Assembly (NCBI GenBank): GCA_004151065.3 | Contig: NWUY0300012494.1 | Span: 66,362 to 88,621 of the forward strand | Direction of reading: 5' to 3' | Length of the DNA stretch: 22,260 bases | DNA from: Larix sibirica | Lineage: Eukaryota > Streptophyta > Pinopsida > Pinales > Pinaceae | Shown here: positions 8,697-18,436 of the stretch, in pieces | Layout: the number at the start of each line of letters is the position of its first letter | How positions within the stretch are numbered: the stretch's first letter is position 1 | Translations under genes and position numbers: made by a program | Notes under the pieces: model-generated | Seen by the model: only the letters and a program-made list of their open reading frames with translations | Databases searched by the model: none | Told to the model about the DNA's origin: nothing

Positions 8697-9370
8697 ATGG
8701 ACACCTTTTTTGGATATTTTCCAGCTGATTTATTGCCATATGCAGGATCTGATAATCAATCTGAGATAATGCATTTCTCTCAGGTAGAGTCGTCCCAAGC
8801 CATCCTACATAATGTATATAATGTAAATACCAATTTTCACTTAGATAGGACTTGTTGGACATTATTTTTTTATGGTTCCAGATCCAAGGAAGAAACTGGG
8901 GCTGGATGTGTATTGATTGATCCAACGGGAAACAAGAATATGATAGCTTGTAGATTATAATTTGAGTGTACAAACAATGTAGTTGAATATGAGGCATTGA
9001 TTTAAGGCCTGAAAAAGGCGATTGACTTGAACGCTAAAGTTATGAAAGTTTATGGAGACTCAGAAATAATTGTAGGACAATTTAGGAATACAATTCATTG
9101 CCTTTCAACCCACTTGAAGAACTACCAACGAGAAGTGTGGAACTTGATTAATTATTTTGAAGCTTTCAATATCAATTCTATCCCTCGGTCTTCGAAATTT
9201 GATGTTGACTGACTTGCTAACATCACCTCTAAATTGATGCTTGCCGAAGGTTTTGTGCTTGATGCAATATTTGCAGAACTAATGTACAAACCGTGCATTC
9301 CCGATAACATCAGTTATTGGAAATTTTTTGATGGCAATCGCTAGATATTAGATTTCCTCACATATTCAAA
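8697..9370 (+). pseudogene. Archaeal-type RNase H relic, upstream of RT
   Basis: Ribonuclease H that would degrade the RNA strand of the RNA-DNA hybrid during reverse transcription. The fold begins at WTLFFYGSRSKEETGAG (8856) and continues through VLIDPTGNKN, FECTNNVVEYEAL and KVYGDSEIIVGQF to VDxLANITSK (about 9204). NNxxEYEAL and YGDS are hallmarks of the archaeal/bacterial-like type acquired by Tat elements. Of the catalytic residues, the first Asp is Tyr (TAT 8871-8873), Glu is kept (8985-8987), the central Asp is kept (9057-9059), and the last Asp is probably at 9207. Stops: 8958, 9003, 9210 and 9342. It is in one frame with the protease C-terminal part, so the order protease-RNase H looks native and not like a later insertion. 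In the Tat elements best known to me this domain lies after the native RNase H. Confidence 0.85.
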
Positions 9371-9487
9371 GATGTGGCAATTGATTAAGAGAGTCATGAT
9401 CGATCTCTGTCAAATCACCAAAATCATGTTCAGTCCACTACAGACACACAAACATCTCCTGCTTTGATTCCTAAATCAGTCAATAGG

Positions 9488-10560
9488 ATGGAATTATTTT
9501 ATGATTTACAGGATAAATTTAAAAAGGTGACAAATTGTAAAACCAATAATTCTTGTATGAATCACCAGATAGTGAATTTGGGATCCGAACAGAATCCATA
9601 GAACATTAACCTTGGCACAGAGTGTTCCCCTACTGAAAGAGATTCCTTTATCACATTATTTAAAGAATATAAAGATGTCTTCACGTGGACCTATGATGAG
9701 CTCAAAACGTTTGACACAAACATCATGCAATGCAATATACCCATGAAGCCAGGTACCAAGCCCTACCAGCAAAAACTTAGAAAGATGCACCCTAGTTTAG
9801 AGTCTACAATAAAAAAGGAACTCGAAAAAATTCTATTAGCTAGGATCATTTTTCCTGTTAGGCACACCCAGTGGGTGGCTAATTTGGTTTTAGTACGGAA
9901 AAAAAACATGGATATTCATCTCTGTGTTGATTTCCATAACCTAAATAGGGATTCTAAAAACGAAAACTACCCAGTACCTTCGATGGAACAAATATTACAA
10001 AGGGTATCAAGATAAAAAATGTTTTCATTGCTAGATGGTTTCTCCGGGTTCAATCAAGTATTAGTTTCACACCCCGATCAGCTAAAAAATGCCTTCAGGA
10101 CCCATTGGGGCACTTTCTCCTATATAAATATGCATTTTGGACTAATTAATGCCGGGGCCACTTTCCAGAGAGTGATGGATATTGCTTTCAGGGGTTTAAT
10201 CCACAATTGTGTTGCAATTTATTTCGATGACGTTACTATATTTTCAAAGAGAAGAAACAATCATCTTTCACATCTGAGGCAAGTATTTGAACGATGCAGA
10301 AGGTATGGTATCTCACTTAACCCTAAGAAATCAATTTTTTTTTTAACTAAAGGGAAATTACTTGGAATTGTAGTCTAAAAACATGGTGTAATGATTGATC
10401 CAGAATGGACCCAAGCTATTTCCTAGATAAAATTTCCTGGTTCGGAAAAATCTATGCAGTGTTTTCTAGGGAAATTTAACTTTGTAAGGATATTCATCCC
10501 TAATTTTGCTCAGATTGTAAAACCATTACAAGATATGATTAAAAAGGATGCAACATTTAA
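9488..10560 (+). pseudogene. pol: Reverse transcriptase relic
   Basis: RNA-dependent DNA polymerase domain in frame 2, reached by a frameshift between about 9380 and 9488. The N-terminal lead-in (SFITLFKEYKDVFTW) and PGTKPYQQKLRKMHP mark the start of the fingers. Palm motifs are visible: LVLVRKKNMDIHLCVDFHNL (9883), KMFSLLDGFSGFNQV (10016), FGLINAGATFQRVMD, and the catalytic YFDD at 10220-10231 with both Asp codons intact. The thumb follows (SLNPKKS, GKLLGIVV, FLGKFNFVRIFIPNFAQI). Stops at 9599, 10013, 10376, 10424 and 10562 break it. Apart from the entry frameshift the frame holds throughout, so decay has been mostly by base substitution. Confidence 0.92.
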
Positions 10561-10573
10561 ATAGAATGATATT

Positions 10574-10990
10574 CATAAAGAATATTTTTGTAGGATTAGG
10601 GAAGCAATTGTAGAAGCTCCTGCGTTAATGTCCCCTGACTTCTCAAGATATTTTATTTTATATACTTATGCTTCTAAAATTTCATATGCTGCAGTCCTCA
10701 CACATCGAAATTCTAAAGGGGACGAGATTCCAATATCTTTCATGAGTTATACCTTTAAAGGAGTTGAGCTTAAATACATGGAAGTTGACAAGCAAGCTTA
10801 TGTTTTCTATAAGGAAATAAAACATTTCAGACCCTATCTACTGAATTTCCAGACTAAAGTTATAGTTCTATATTCAGTCGTCCGAAATGTCTTTACTCAA
10901 AAGGAATTAGGAGATAAGCGCATGCACTAGGTGACTTACTTATAGGAATATGACCTGGAAATTAGGCTAGCAAATAATGTTTGAGGACAA
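10574..10990 (+). pseudogene. Native RNase H relic, catalytically degenerate
   Basis: This is the connection or RNase H domain that normally follows RT in Ty3/gypsy. Visible segments are YFILYTYASKISYAAVLTH, PISFMSYTFKG, YMEVDKQAYVFYKEIKHFRP and EYDLEIRLAN. The site corresponding to the first catalytic Asp (YTDAS in active enzymes) reads YTYAS, and the usual E-K pair reads D-K. Tat elements are known to have lost activity here and to rely on the archaeal-type enzyme. These substitutions could therefore be ancestral and not decay of this copy. Stops lie at 10928, 10943 and 10979. About 250 bases separate it from the integrase zinc-binding region, too little for another RNase H. Confidence 0.82.
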
Positions 10991-10999
10991 GGATTATGT

Positions 11000-12360
11000 A
11001 AATTAGCAGCACAATCGGCCAACACACCAGATGAGTAATTACAGTGGGTTAATGAAGAAGAACTTGGCGATGATCAAATTTATTTCATCCCTGCAACTGC
11101 GGATTCTTGGTATGGTGATATTAATTTTTTCTTAACTCACAGGTATGCTCCTCCGAACCTTGAACCTAGGAAAAGAAGATCTCTCAAACTCAAGGCTACT
11201 CATCATTTGATTAATGAGGTTTTATACAAGAAAAATTTTGCTGGAATTTTATTGCGATGCGTTGAGAAAGATGATGCTGAAAGAATACTAATGGAATTAC
11301 ATGCAGGAACTGCTGGCGGACATTTTGTGGGAGAGACCACATCACACAAAATAACGAGGGCTAGTTACTATTGGCTGACCCTGTTCAAGGATACACATGC
11401 CTTCGCTTAAAAGTGTGAATATTGTTAGAAGGCTATTGGAAAAATTAAGAAAGTTGCAGTCCCACTTCAACCAATTTCCATGGATGCTCCCTTTCAACAA
11501 TGGGGTTTGGATATTGTTGGTCCAATCGACCCTCCGTCTTCCCTACAACACAAGTACATAATTACTGCTACGGACTATTTCACGAGGTGGGTGGAAGCGA
11601 TTCCACTTAAGGTGGTCAACACTAATTAGGTATCTATTTCCTTGAGAACTATATTGTAACCATGCTTGTTGTACCTGAATTCTTGGTTTTTTACAATGCA
11701 TCGTATTTTTCTCCAGTTGATCTTACTCAGTATGCAATAGATAAAGGTATCAAGATAAATTATTCATCCAACTATTATCCGTAGGGAAATGGTTTGGCTA
11801 AATCCACTAACAAGAATTTGATCAAAATTATGAAAAGAACTGTAGCAAGTAATCATAAAAATTGGCACAATAAGTTGTTTAATGCTCTGTGGGCAAACAT
11901 AGTAACTCCTAAAGTTGCCATTGGTAACTCGCCTTATTGCCTTGTTTATGGTAAAGAAGCTATCTTACCTCCTAATTTGGTTCTTCCTTCTCTTCAGTTA
12001 TCTAAATCCATTAAGGAGGATGATTTATCTCCCTTAGAATATAGGATCAATGAATTGATCCATTTGGAGGAGGATAGGGAAAAATCAAAGAATAAATTCT
12101 ATCAACATCAGCAGTTAGTTAAACCATGGTTTGATCAAAACTCTTCTTCCCAAAGAGATTTTCAAGTAAGAGACCTTGTTCTAAAATGGGATAAACCTCA
12201 TGAGGATAAATGTGAGCATACCAAGTTTCAACGTCTTTGGTTGGGGCCATATACTATTTATGAAAAATTAGGCCCTGGTACTTTCCGATTGCAGACGCTA
12301 GAGGGTTCCCCTGAAACTTATCCAGTGAATGCTCAGGTTCTGAAAAAATATTTTGCCTAG
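11000..12360 (+). pseudogene. Integrase relic without chromodomain
   Basis: DNA integrase. The HHCC zinc-binding domain is at about 11290-11430 (ELHAGTAGGHF ... KCEYC). The catalytic core starts at WGLDIVGPI with the first Asp intact (11510-11512). The second catalytic Asp is Tyr (TAC 11692-11694, in VFYNASYFS) and the catalytic Glu is Lys (AAA 11800-11802, in NGLAKSTNK), so this copy could not integrate. A frameshift from frame 2 to frame 1 lies near 11625-11645. The C-terminal part (DLVLKWDKPH, FQRLWLGPYTIYEK, VNAQVLKKYFA) is the GPY/F module, and the reading frame ends at TAG 12358-12360 with no chromodomain after it, as expected for a non-chromovirus. The segment 11794-12360 is open for 189 codons. 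Stops elsewhere: 11036, 11408, 11426, 11627 and 11782. Confidence 0.9.
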
Positions 12361-12860
12361 TTTTCTTTCGCTGGGCTTGTACATAGTGTGGTGTGTTTTG
12401 TTGCTTCTTTATTGTTGTTTTGGTTTGTTTTTGTTTTGATTTAATTCTACTCTAATAAAGTGGATAAATTATTTTATTGGGAATACTTGTTTCTCAAAAC
12501 GTCAAAAGAATGTAAACTGGGTTTTAACAGGTTAATCTATCCTTTATTGTTCCTTTCTTATAGACCATCTTCCTAAAGGGCCTCTGAAATATTTTTACCA
12601 AGTATTTATTATCAAAATGATCAGGGATAAATTATTATAACCAGAGTTTTAAAATAACACTAGTAGAATTTCCTTTGAAAAGAATGTTCTTGACTAGGAA
12701 ACAACAATGTATGTCCATAAGTGGCAAATACTTCAATCCTTTACATCATTCCTCGCTCTTAAGGAGCACTTGGAATTGCTTACCCATCCACTAATAACTT
12801 CATTGATAATTTAAGATTCCAATAATTAAGTGTATATAATGTCCTTAGGGTTAGCTACAA
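12361..12860 (+). other. Non-coding 3' internal region after integrase
   Basis: About 500 bases with no open frame or recognisable protein, opening with a T/G-rich stretch (12361-12450) and continuing AT-rich. It is the first part of the untranslated region between pol and the 3' LTR. A word AATAAAG occurs near 12455, but nothing shows that it acts as a polyadenylation signal. Confidence 0.6.
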
Positions 12861-12865
12861 GATGA

Positions 12866-13330
12866 GGGGTCTCATCATGAGCCGACTCATCATGATCACA
12901 TGTGTTGGTGGAATGACATCTCCACATCTGGTTACCAAGCCAGAGAGATGGTTTTCAGTTGTTAAAAAATGAAATATGGGAGATCTTATCACAAGTCGTC
13001 CCATTCATTATCTGTCTGTACTGGTGAATGACGATACCATCATTTGGTCACCAAGCCAAGATAGTGACTTGAAATTATTTCTTTCCTAAATTTTAAATGT
13101 GAATACAAAAGATGATTTAAAGGATAATAGGTCTTGTTACAAGTTGGCCTGACCATGATCATGAATTATTGTGGAATGACATTATTGTTATCTAGTCACC
13201 AAGCCAGGATAATTCCCTTCTTCCGGAGGAAGGGGGTCTCATCACGAGCCATCTTGATCATTCTCTATAAGTTTTTTTGTGAATGGCATTGCCATCAACT
13301 GACCACCAAATCAGGGCGGTGTCCTTTAGT
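12866..13330 (+). repeat. Four diverged tandem units in the 3' untranslated region
   Basis: Four related blocks of about 83-86 bp are separated by variable spacers. Each opens with a form of GGTCTCATCACGAGCC, continues with a GTGAATGACATTACCATC-like part and closes with a form of TGGTCACCAAGCCAGGAT. They lie at about 12868-12948, 12982-13066, 13130-13212 and 13235-13320. The purine run GGAGGAAGGGGG at 13225-13236 belongs to the fourth unit. Tandem repeats between integrase and the 3' LTR are reported in Tat-lineage elements, where they can seed satellite DNA. Confidence 0.75.
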
Positions 13331-13780
13331 CTTATTTTGGAAACACTAACTTATATCGTAAAATTTAAACAAATATTCTTAGTGGATGGGATAAAAGGAA
13401 TCCTTTGGATTAAAAGGAAACCCTATCGAGGTTATGAACACTTGTTGGAAGCAGTGGAAATGCATGTGATATTGGGATGTATTTTGATGCTACTTGAATT
13501 ATGTCTGCTCATGCCTTAGTCTTGATCATTCTTAGCAAAGTTGGTTCCCTATTATTCTTATTTTGGTTTTTAAGAAACATGTTTGATTTCACCCCCTGAT
13601 GATTTTTATTGTTTACCAATAAGCTTGGAAATCTGTCCTAAGAAGCTCTTGGGTTAATCATCTTTGAGAAAGTGGATTAATTGGTTGTAAATATTCAAGT
13701 CCTAACTTAAAACCTAGAAATACTCCAACATTTCTAATGACCGGCCAGAGAAAACTGGTTCTTCCCAGCGAGTCTCCATT
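13331..13780 (+). other. Internal region next to the 3' LTR, no clear polypurine tract
   Basis: Non-coding sequence leading to the 3' LTR. The last bases are CCAGCGAGTCTCCATT, and the only short purine run nearby is CAGAGAAAA at 13746-13754, inside the imperfect inverted repeat CCAG...CTGG. No long run of purines touches the LTR start, which is where plus-strand DNA synthesis should begin. Either the primer has decayed, or an unusual one was used. Confidence 0.55.
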
Positions 13781-13796
13781 TGTTGTGGGCACAACA

Positions 13797-13824
13797 GATC
13801 CCATCTTATTCAGATAAGATGGGA
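13797..13824. repeat. Hairpin near the 3' LTR terminus
   Basis: CCCATCTTAT and ATAAGATGGG pair over 10 bases around the loop TCAG. It is the counterpart of the perfect 13-bp hairpin of the 5' LTR, with an extra G after ATAAGATGGGA interrupting the outer stem. Confidence 0.8.
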
Positions 13825-13992
13825 GATCCAATTGAAAATTTGTTTTTATTCACTATGTCTATTTTTCTTGAAAGCACTTTGTTTGTTTGTTTAATTTTGT
13901 TTGAAGTTTTCTTAAAGATATTTCAAAATAAAACCCGAAAGAAATTGATTCATCCGCATTTCCAATTCACTTGATCAAGTTAAGAAAAAAAT

Positions 13993-14415
13993 TGAGTCGG
14001 AATTTGGAAGTCAGGAAAATCACATGTCTGCAACAACGATCCTGTCGTTCCGACTTCAACTTCTTTTATTTGTTTATATCGACAGTCAGAAATCGGTGCC
14101 AAATTCCTTAAAATTAATTTAATTTTTCCAACTTTCCGACTCTGCTTATTTTTGCTTGAATATTGACAGTCGGGAGTCGAGGAAGCTATCATTTTAATCT
14201 TTGATTTCACTCCCGAAATCCGACTCCCAACTTTTCCAAACTTATCACTAATCGCGGAAGTCGAAAGTCGCAAGATCAACAATCTATGTATCAAATTGAC
14301 CCTCGAATCCCAACTCCCGAATATTTCTATCTTAAGTCAATCTGCAAAAGTCGGAGGTCGGAACCTTAGCAATGTTTGTATTAATTTCATCACCGACTCT
14401 TGAATCCCGACCTTT
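13993..14415. repeat. Cluster of alternating inverted AGTCGGA repeats, 3' LTR
   Basis: Counterpart of the cluster in the 5' LTR. Forward tracts (GAGTCGGAA, GTCGGGAGTCG, GCGGAAGTCGAAAGTCG, AAAGTCGGAGGTCGGA) alternate with reverse ones (CCCGAAATCCGACTCCC, CCCAACTCCCGA, CACCGACTCTTGAATCCCGA). Many CG pairs have become TG or CA, as expected from decay of methylated cytosine, so the repeats are less regular than in the other LTR. Confidence 0.7.
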
Positions 14416-14780
14416 CAGAGCCCTACGTCGACATTTCCATTCCAGGTTCAAAATTTATGTTTTGCACGTGCCAAAATTATTTTGAAACATGAGCCTAATT
14501 AATGAAATCATCTGGTGATTAAAATCTAACCATCAATTTAGGAGAAATTGGCTTGCAATTAATGCGGTCCTGATATGTAGTTTACTTAATCAAAATTTGA
14601 ATTGTTCGGCCTTTACAACACAGTGAACTGGGAATTCAACATCTCAAATCCTTCTGGTTTCGAGAGTGAATTGCATCAATTTGTTCAAATAGTTTCAGAA
14701 TTTAGCAAGCATATACCTTTTTAATTAAGTTTCTACAATTTGGCGATTCATTGAATTTTAATTTAGGTTTTTTAATTCGC

Positions 14781-14782
14781 AG
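14781..14782 (+). promoter_or_regulatory. Possible 3' splice site, 3' LTR copy
   Basis: GTTTTTTAATTCGCAG ends here, 11 bases before the first codon of the LTR ORF relic. It matches the acceptor-like sequence at 1747-1748 of the 5' LTR. Conservation of the T-rich tract and AG in both copies reflects common origin, so it is not independent evidence of splicing. Confidence 0.22.
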
Positions 14783-14793
14783 GACCATCCTTC

Positions 14794-17700
14794 TTGGCCA
14801 AACGAACTAGGTCCAAATCTACTGCAGAAGAATTGAAGCTAAAGGACCCTAATTGTGGCTTCTACTCAGACACTGATGCACGGGTCGTCGATATGATTTG
14901 CATGGATTGGAATATGATCTACAAAATCTTCGACGGCAATGATTTTTTAGAGTTCAAGGAGGAGGCCTCGATTTACTAGAACATAAGAAATTCCTAGTTC
15001 CATGATATTGTTGCATGTCCTGTTGTCATGCCATACAATGATATGGTAAAATGAATGATAGATTATGCAAACATCCCGACCAACACATTCAAGGATGCAA
15101 ACCAGGTGGTCAACGCCTCGTTCAAACCATACACCATTGCTAGAATGTATGCTTTAAATACCCCACAAAAGCTACTCACACAAGAATTCATAAGGGCATT
15201 TGAGAGCAAGTATGAACTTGATGTTCCGCTTAAAACATGGATGGCCGACCCTGACACCTTCATCTTGAAGCCGAACAGGCAATGTCCTATTGTCTTTCTC
15301 AGGGAGACGTACAAACTATAGGAGGCCATGTTATGCCGATTATATGGTGTAGATACCTGTCAATATTTCAAACTGGAATGGGTTCGCTGGCCCATTATAT
15401 CTCTACGACATGTAAAATATTCAACTGGGCTCATATATTTTATGTTACTTTTAGGGATGCTATTGCCTAGGCACAAAAGACACCAACTATAAAAAATCCC
15501 AAGTTCTATATGTCTACATACCTAATAGATATTGTTTGTGTTTCCTTCGCCTACCCTTCTATGAGTTGGCATCGGAGTACGAAAAATCCCCCTATTCATA
15601 TTTACTTCACAATCCTTTGGGAGGAAAAATATGCTCCATATATTTATGATATATGTGATAAATTTATCAGTGATGTGTATTTCTCCATTTTCAAGAAGAA
15701 TTCACCTAGGGTTTCAGAGGATGCCATCTCCTTGATTTCCACTATAGGAGATTGGTATATTGGAGAATATTTCACATACATCATAATTTGGGGTAGAAAA
15801 TCATTTCACCTGCTGCTAAGTATTTTTCCTGACAGGATGGTCCTGTCGGAGGTAGCTTTCCAAACAGTGTATAATGGAGTTCACGGTCAATGCCATTCTT
15901 CGAAAAGGAGGGTTTGGCATGAGTTCCCTTTATATATTGGGCATCTTACTATTCCGAATGCAACTCATGGCATCACTCTTGCCAAGGAATTTGACCGGTT
16001 GAAGCTATATTTTGCAAAGAAAACAATGCATGATCCTAAAGGAATTATAGTAGAGAATTTCATTCAGGCTCATCTAAAAAAAAAATATTTACATGAACTA
16101 CAGCCTGATGATTCTTTATATCAGAATGCACATAGATTTGAGGAAGTGCTTAGCAAATTAGCTAACGCATATGAGAGAATTCTTGTGCATGAGGCACAAA
16201 GGTAATAGAGGCTCAGGGTGATGGAAGAGAGGAATATGATTTTCCAACAACAATAAGATGTTGCTAGGGAAGCCATGGAAGCTGCAAATAAATCCATAGT
16301 GTTAAGCTCAGCTTCATCTCAGCCGAGTACACAACAATAATTGGATAAGAAGCAAGGTAAACAACCTATGACAGATGTTCACCCTACCACTCCCATCCAG
16401 AATCTCAGTCTTCTCATACAACAAACTCAAACTCTTCAAAGTAAGTCATCTGCTTATACTCAATATGTTTACGATGTTTCCTGTGTTCCTAGAATACTCC
16501 CAAATATATCTGTGAAAATTGAAAATTCATCTAAATTGATTTTCAACCCTCCACTTCATACATCTATTAGTGACATCATTGATTTGGAAAATGAACAACC
16601 TGTGGAAGTGATCAATCCAACATTAGTAGTGCAAGAACCTTCACAAACATCTACTGTGGTCCCCATTCAAGTTGTTAATGGTAATATTCCTCATCCATCT
16701 CCTGATAGTGGCTTTACAAAAGTACCTACTATTGATGATCCCATTCAGTACTCCACTTCAAATTCACCTCATGATCTATCTCCTACCCCCAATCCTCCTA
16801 ATATAGTCACTCAATATTCTGAATCACGTACTCTAACTGCGTTAAATTCTTTGTTGGATCTTATTGCTTCATAGCAACCCACAAATTCTTAGTTAAATCC
16901 TCCACCAGCTCAAAATGTTACTTCTTTACAGTCTCAAACTAATTTCCCTCCTGTTCAATCTGTTGCACTTCCTTCTACAAGCTTTCCTACAACATCTTCT
17001 TTTCAAGTTGATCTACCATCATCCCAAAATACACCTCAGTCAATAGCTGCTACTACCAGCCAATCACTACCTGTCATTCATGCCACAGAACTGTTAGTTG
17101 CTACAGCTGAAGACTCAACAGATTTTGGTGAGGATGTTGTGGTGGTATTGGGATATTATTGCTTTAACAATAGGAGAAAGATAATATCGAGGAAAGATTC
17201 CAATGGGAACAATCAAGGTGAAGTCCAAGTTGGGCCAGTTTCAAACCAGGTCATATGGAAATAGGAAAATGATGATCGGGAAGCAATAGAAGTTATTGTA
17301 GAAATGGGAGCCTTTGTTGGAGCTAACTTTGACTCTGTGTCTACTTTTAACCGAACATTAGAAGAAGAAAAGGCCATGAATTTGAATTTACAAGCAGAGA
17401 AATACTCCATCCATAAGAGTTGGACCAAACATATGGCATACATTACAACCCAACATGATTCAATTGTGCAAAACCTGCAAGCTCATATTCAACAGCTATC
17501 ACAAAAAAAGGAAATCTCAGAGGCTAAGGTAATTGAACAAGCTACTAGCTTGGCTGATCATAAAATGCAGATTGAACAGTTGAAAGACTCAAATAGCTTT
17601 TCTGATTTCTTTAAGATAACTATGCAAGAATTTAAGGATGAATCTAGTTCATGTAATGACAAGTTCAGGCAGGCTCAGACCTTATATTTTCAAGGTCTCA

Positions 17701-18332
17701 ATGAAATCTAGGAGGACTTCAACTCCTTTGAGCATTTGTTAGATATTCTTGTTGATTATATTGATAGGAAAAAAATGGCACACTAATCTTATGAGCAGTT
17801 GTGTGAATGGAAAGCTCATTTGAAAAATGCTCCACAAACCTTGCCTTGTTTGGACTCGGTCAAATTAATGAGAACCCGAATTTCAATTAAGTCTTGGGGA
17901 CTTGTTTGTGATGAGGTGGCTCATATGATTGAGAAGGGAGAAAAAATTTGTGCCAGGAAATGGATGTTGAAAGATAATCGCATGGAAATCATGGAAATTC
18001 CATCTTTTGCTGAGTTGGAAGACTCAATGCCAGCAAACCTAAGGATCGCTGAGGTGGATGAACATAGAAATCAAACAACAGAAATGATTCACGATGCTAC
18101 TCAATTGTATATCTCGTTGTTTAGGTCCTTTATTTCAACACCTAGTCAGTTGGAAGCTATGTTGCAAGGATTCCTTGATTCATGGTCCAAGATCCGAGCA
18201 AAAGAAGTTAGATCTTACTTGTGTAAGGCTCAATTATAGCTTGAACACGCTAGTTATCCTAATTTCACTGAAATGTGGAATATTTACTCTGAATGGAAAT
18301 ATTATGTAACCAATCTAGATAAAGGTAGTTAG
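14794..18332 (+). pseudogene. Unrecognised ORF relic inside the 3' LTR
   Basis: Second copy of the LTR-embedded coding relic. The ATG seen in the 5' LTR is not kept (the first codon here is TTG at 14794, before AKRTRSK), so the start is lost. The frame is 1 to about 15340, then 3 from about 15370 to the end, apart from a local shift between about 17140 and 17290. It is less broken than the other copy: 15510-16205 is open for 231 codons, 16341-16874 for 177 and 17304-17711 for 135. Domains are the same: aromatic-rich N-terminal part (LKTWMADPDTF, KNSPRVSEDAISLIS), Pro/Ser/Thr-rich middle, coiled coil (LEEEKAMNLNLQAEKYS, IEQATSLADHKMQIEQLKD) and helical tail (GLVCDEVAHMIEKGEKI). It ends at TAG 18330-18332. 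The TAG at 16890-16892 and the TAA at 17784-17786 match stops of the 5' copy. Confidence 0.75.
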
Positions 18333-18414
18333 TGTTTTCTGGCTTAGATCTAGGAAATTGGTCCTTCGTTTGAGGATCTGATTGTTTCATCTAATTGTAT
18401 TTATTTGAATTTCC

Positions 18415-18435
18415 AGAGGAAAGAAAGGGGGGGAA
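18415..18435 (+). promoter_or_regulatory. Polypurine tract inside the 3' LTR
   Basis: AGAGGAAAGAAAGGGGGGGAA is a run of 21 purines, followed by CTGCTGATG where the 5' LTR has TGTTGAGG. It lies about 80 bases after the stop of the LTR ORF. It is far stronger as a plus-strand primer than anything next to the outer 3' LTR boundary at 13781. Confidence 0.65.
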
Positions 18436-18436
18436 C

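Noticed and set aside
13225-13236. GGAGGAAGGGGG as the polypurine tract of the 3' LTR
   Set aside because: It lies about 545 bases before the LTR start and belongs to the fourth tandem unit, whereas a plus-strand primer must touch the LTR.
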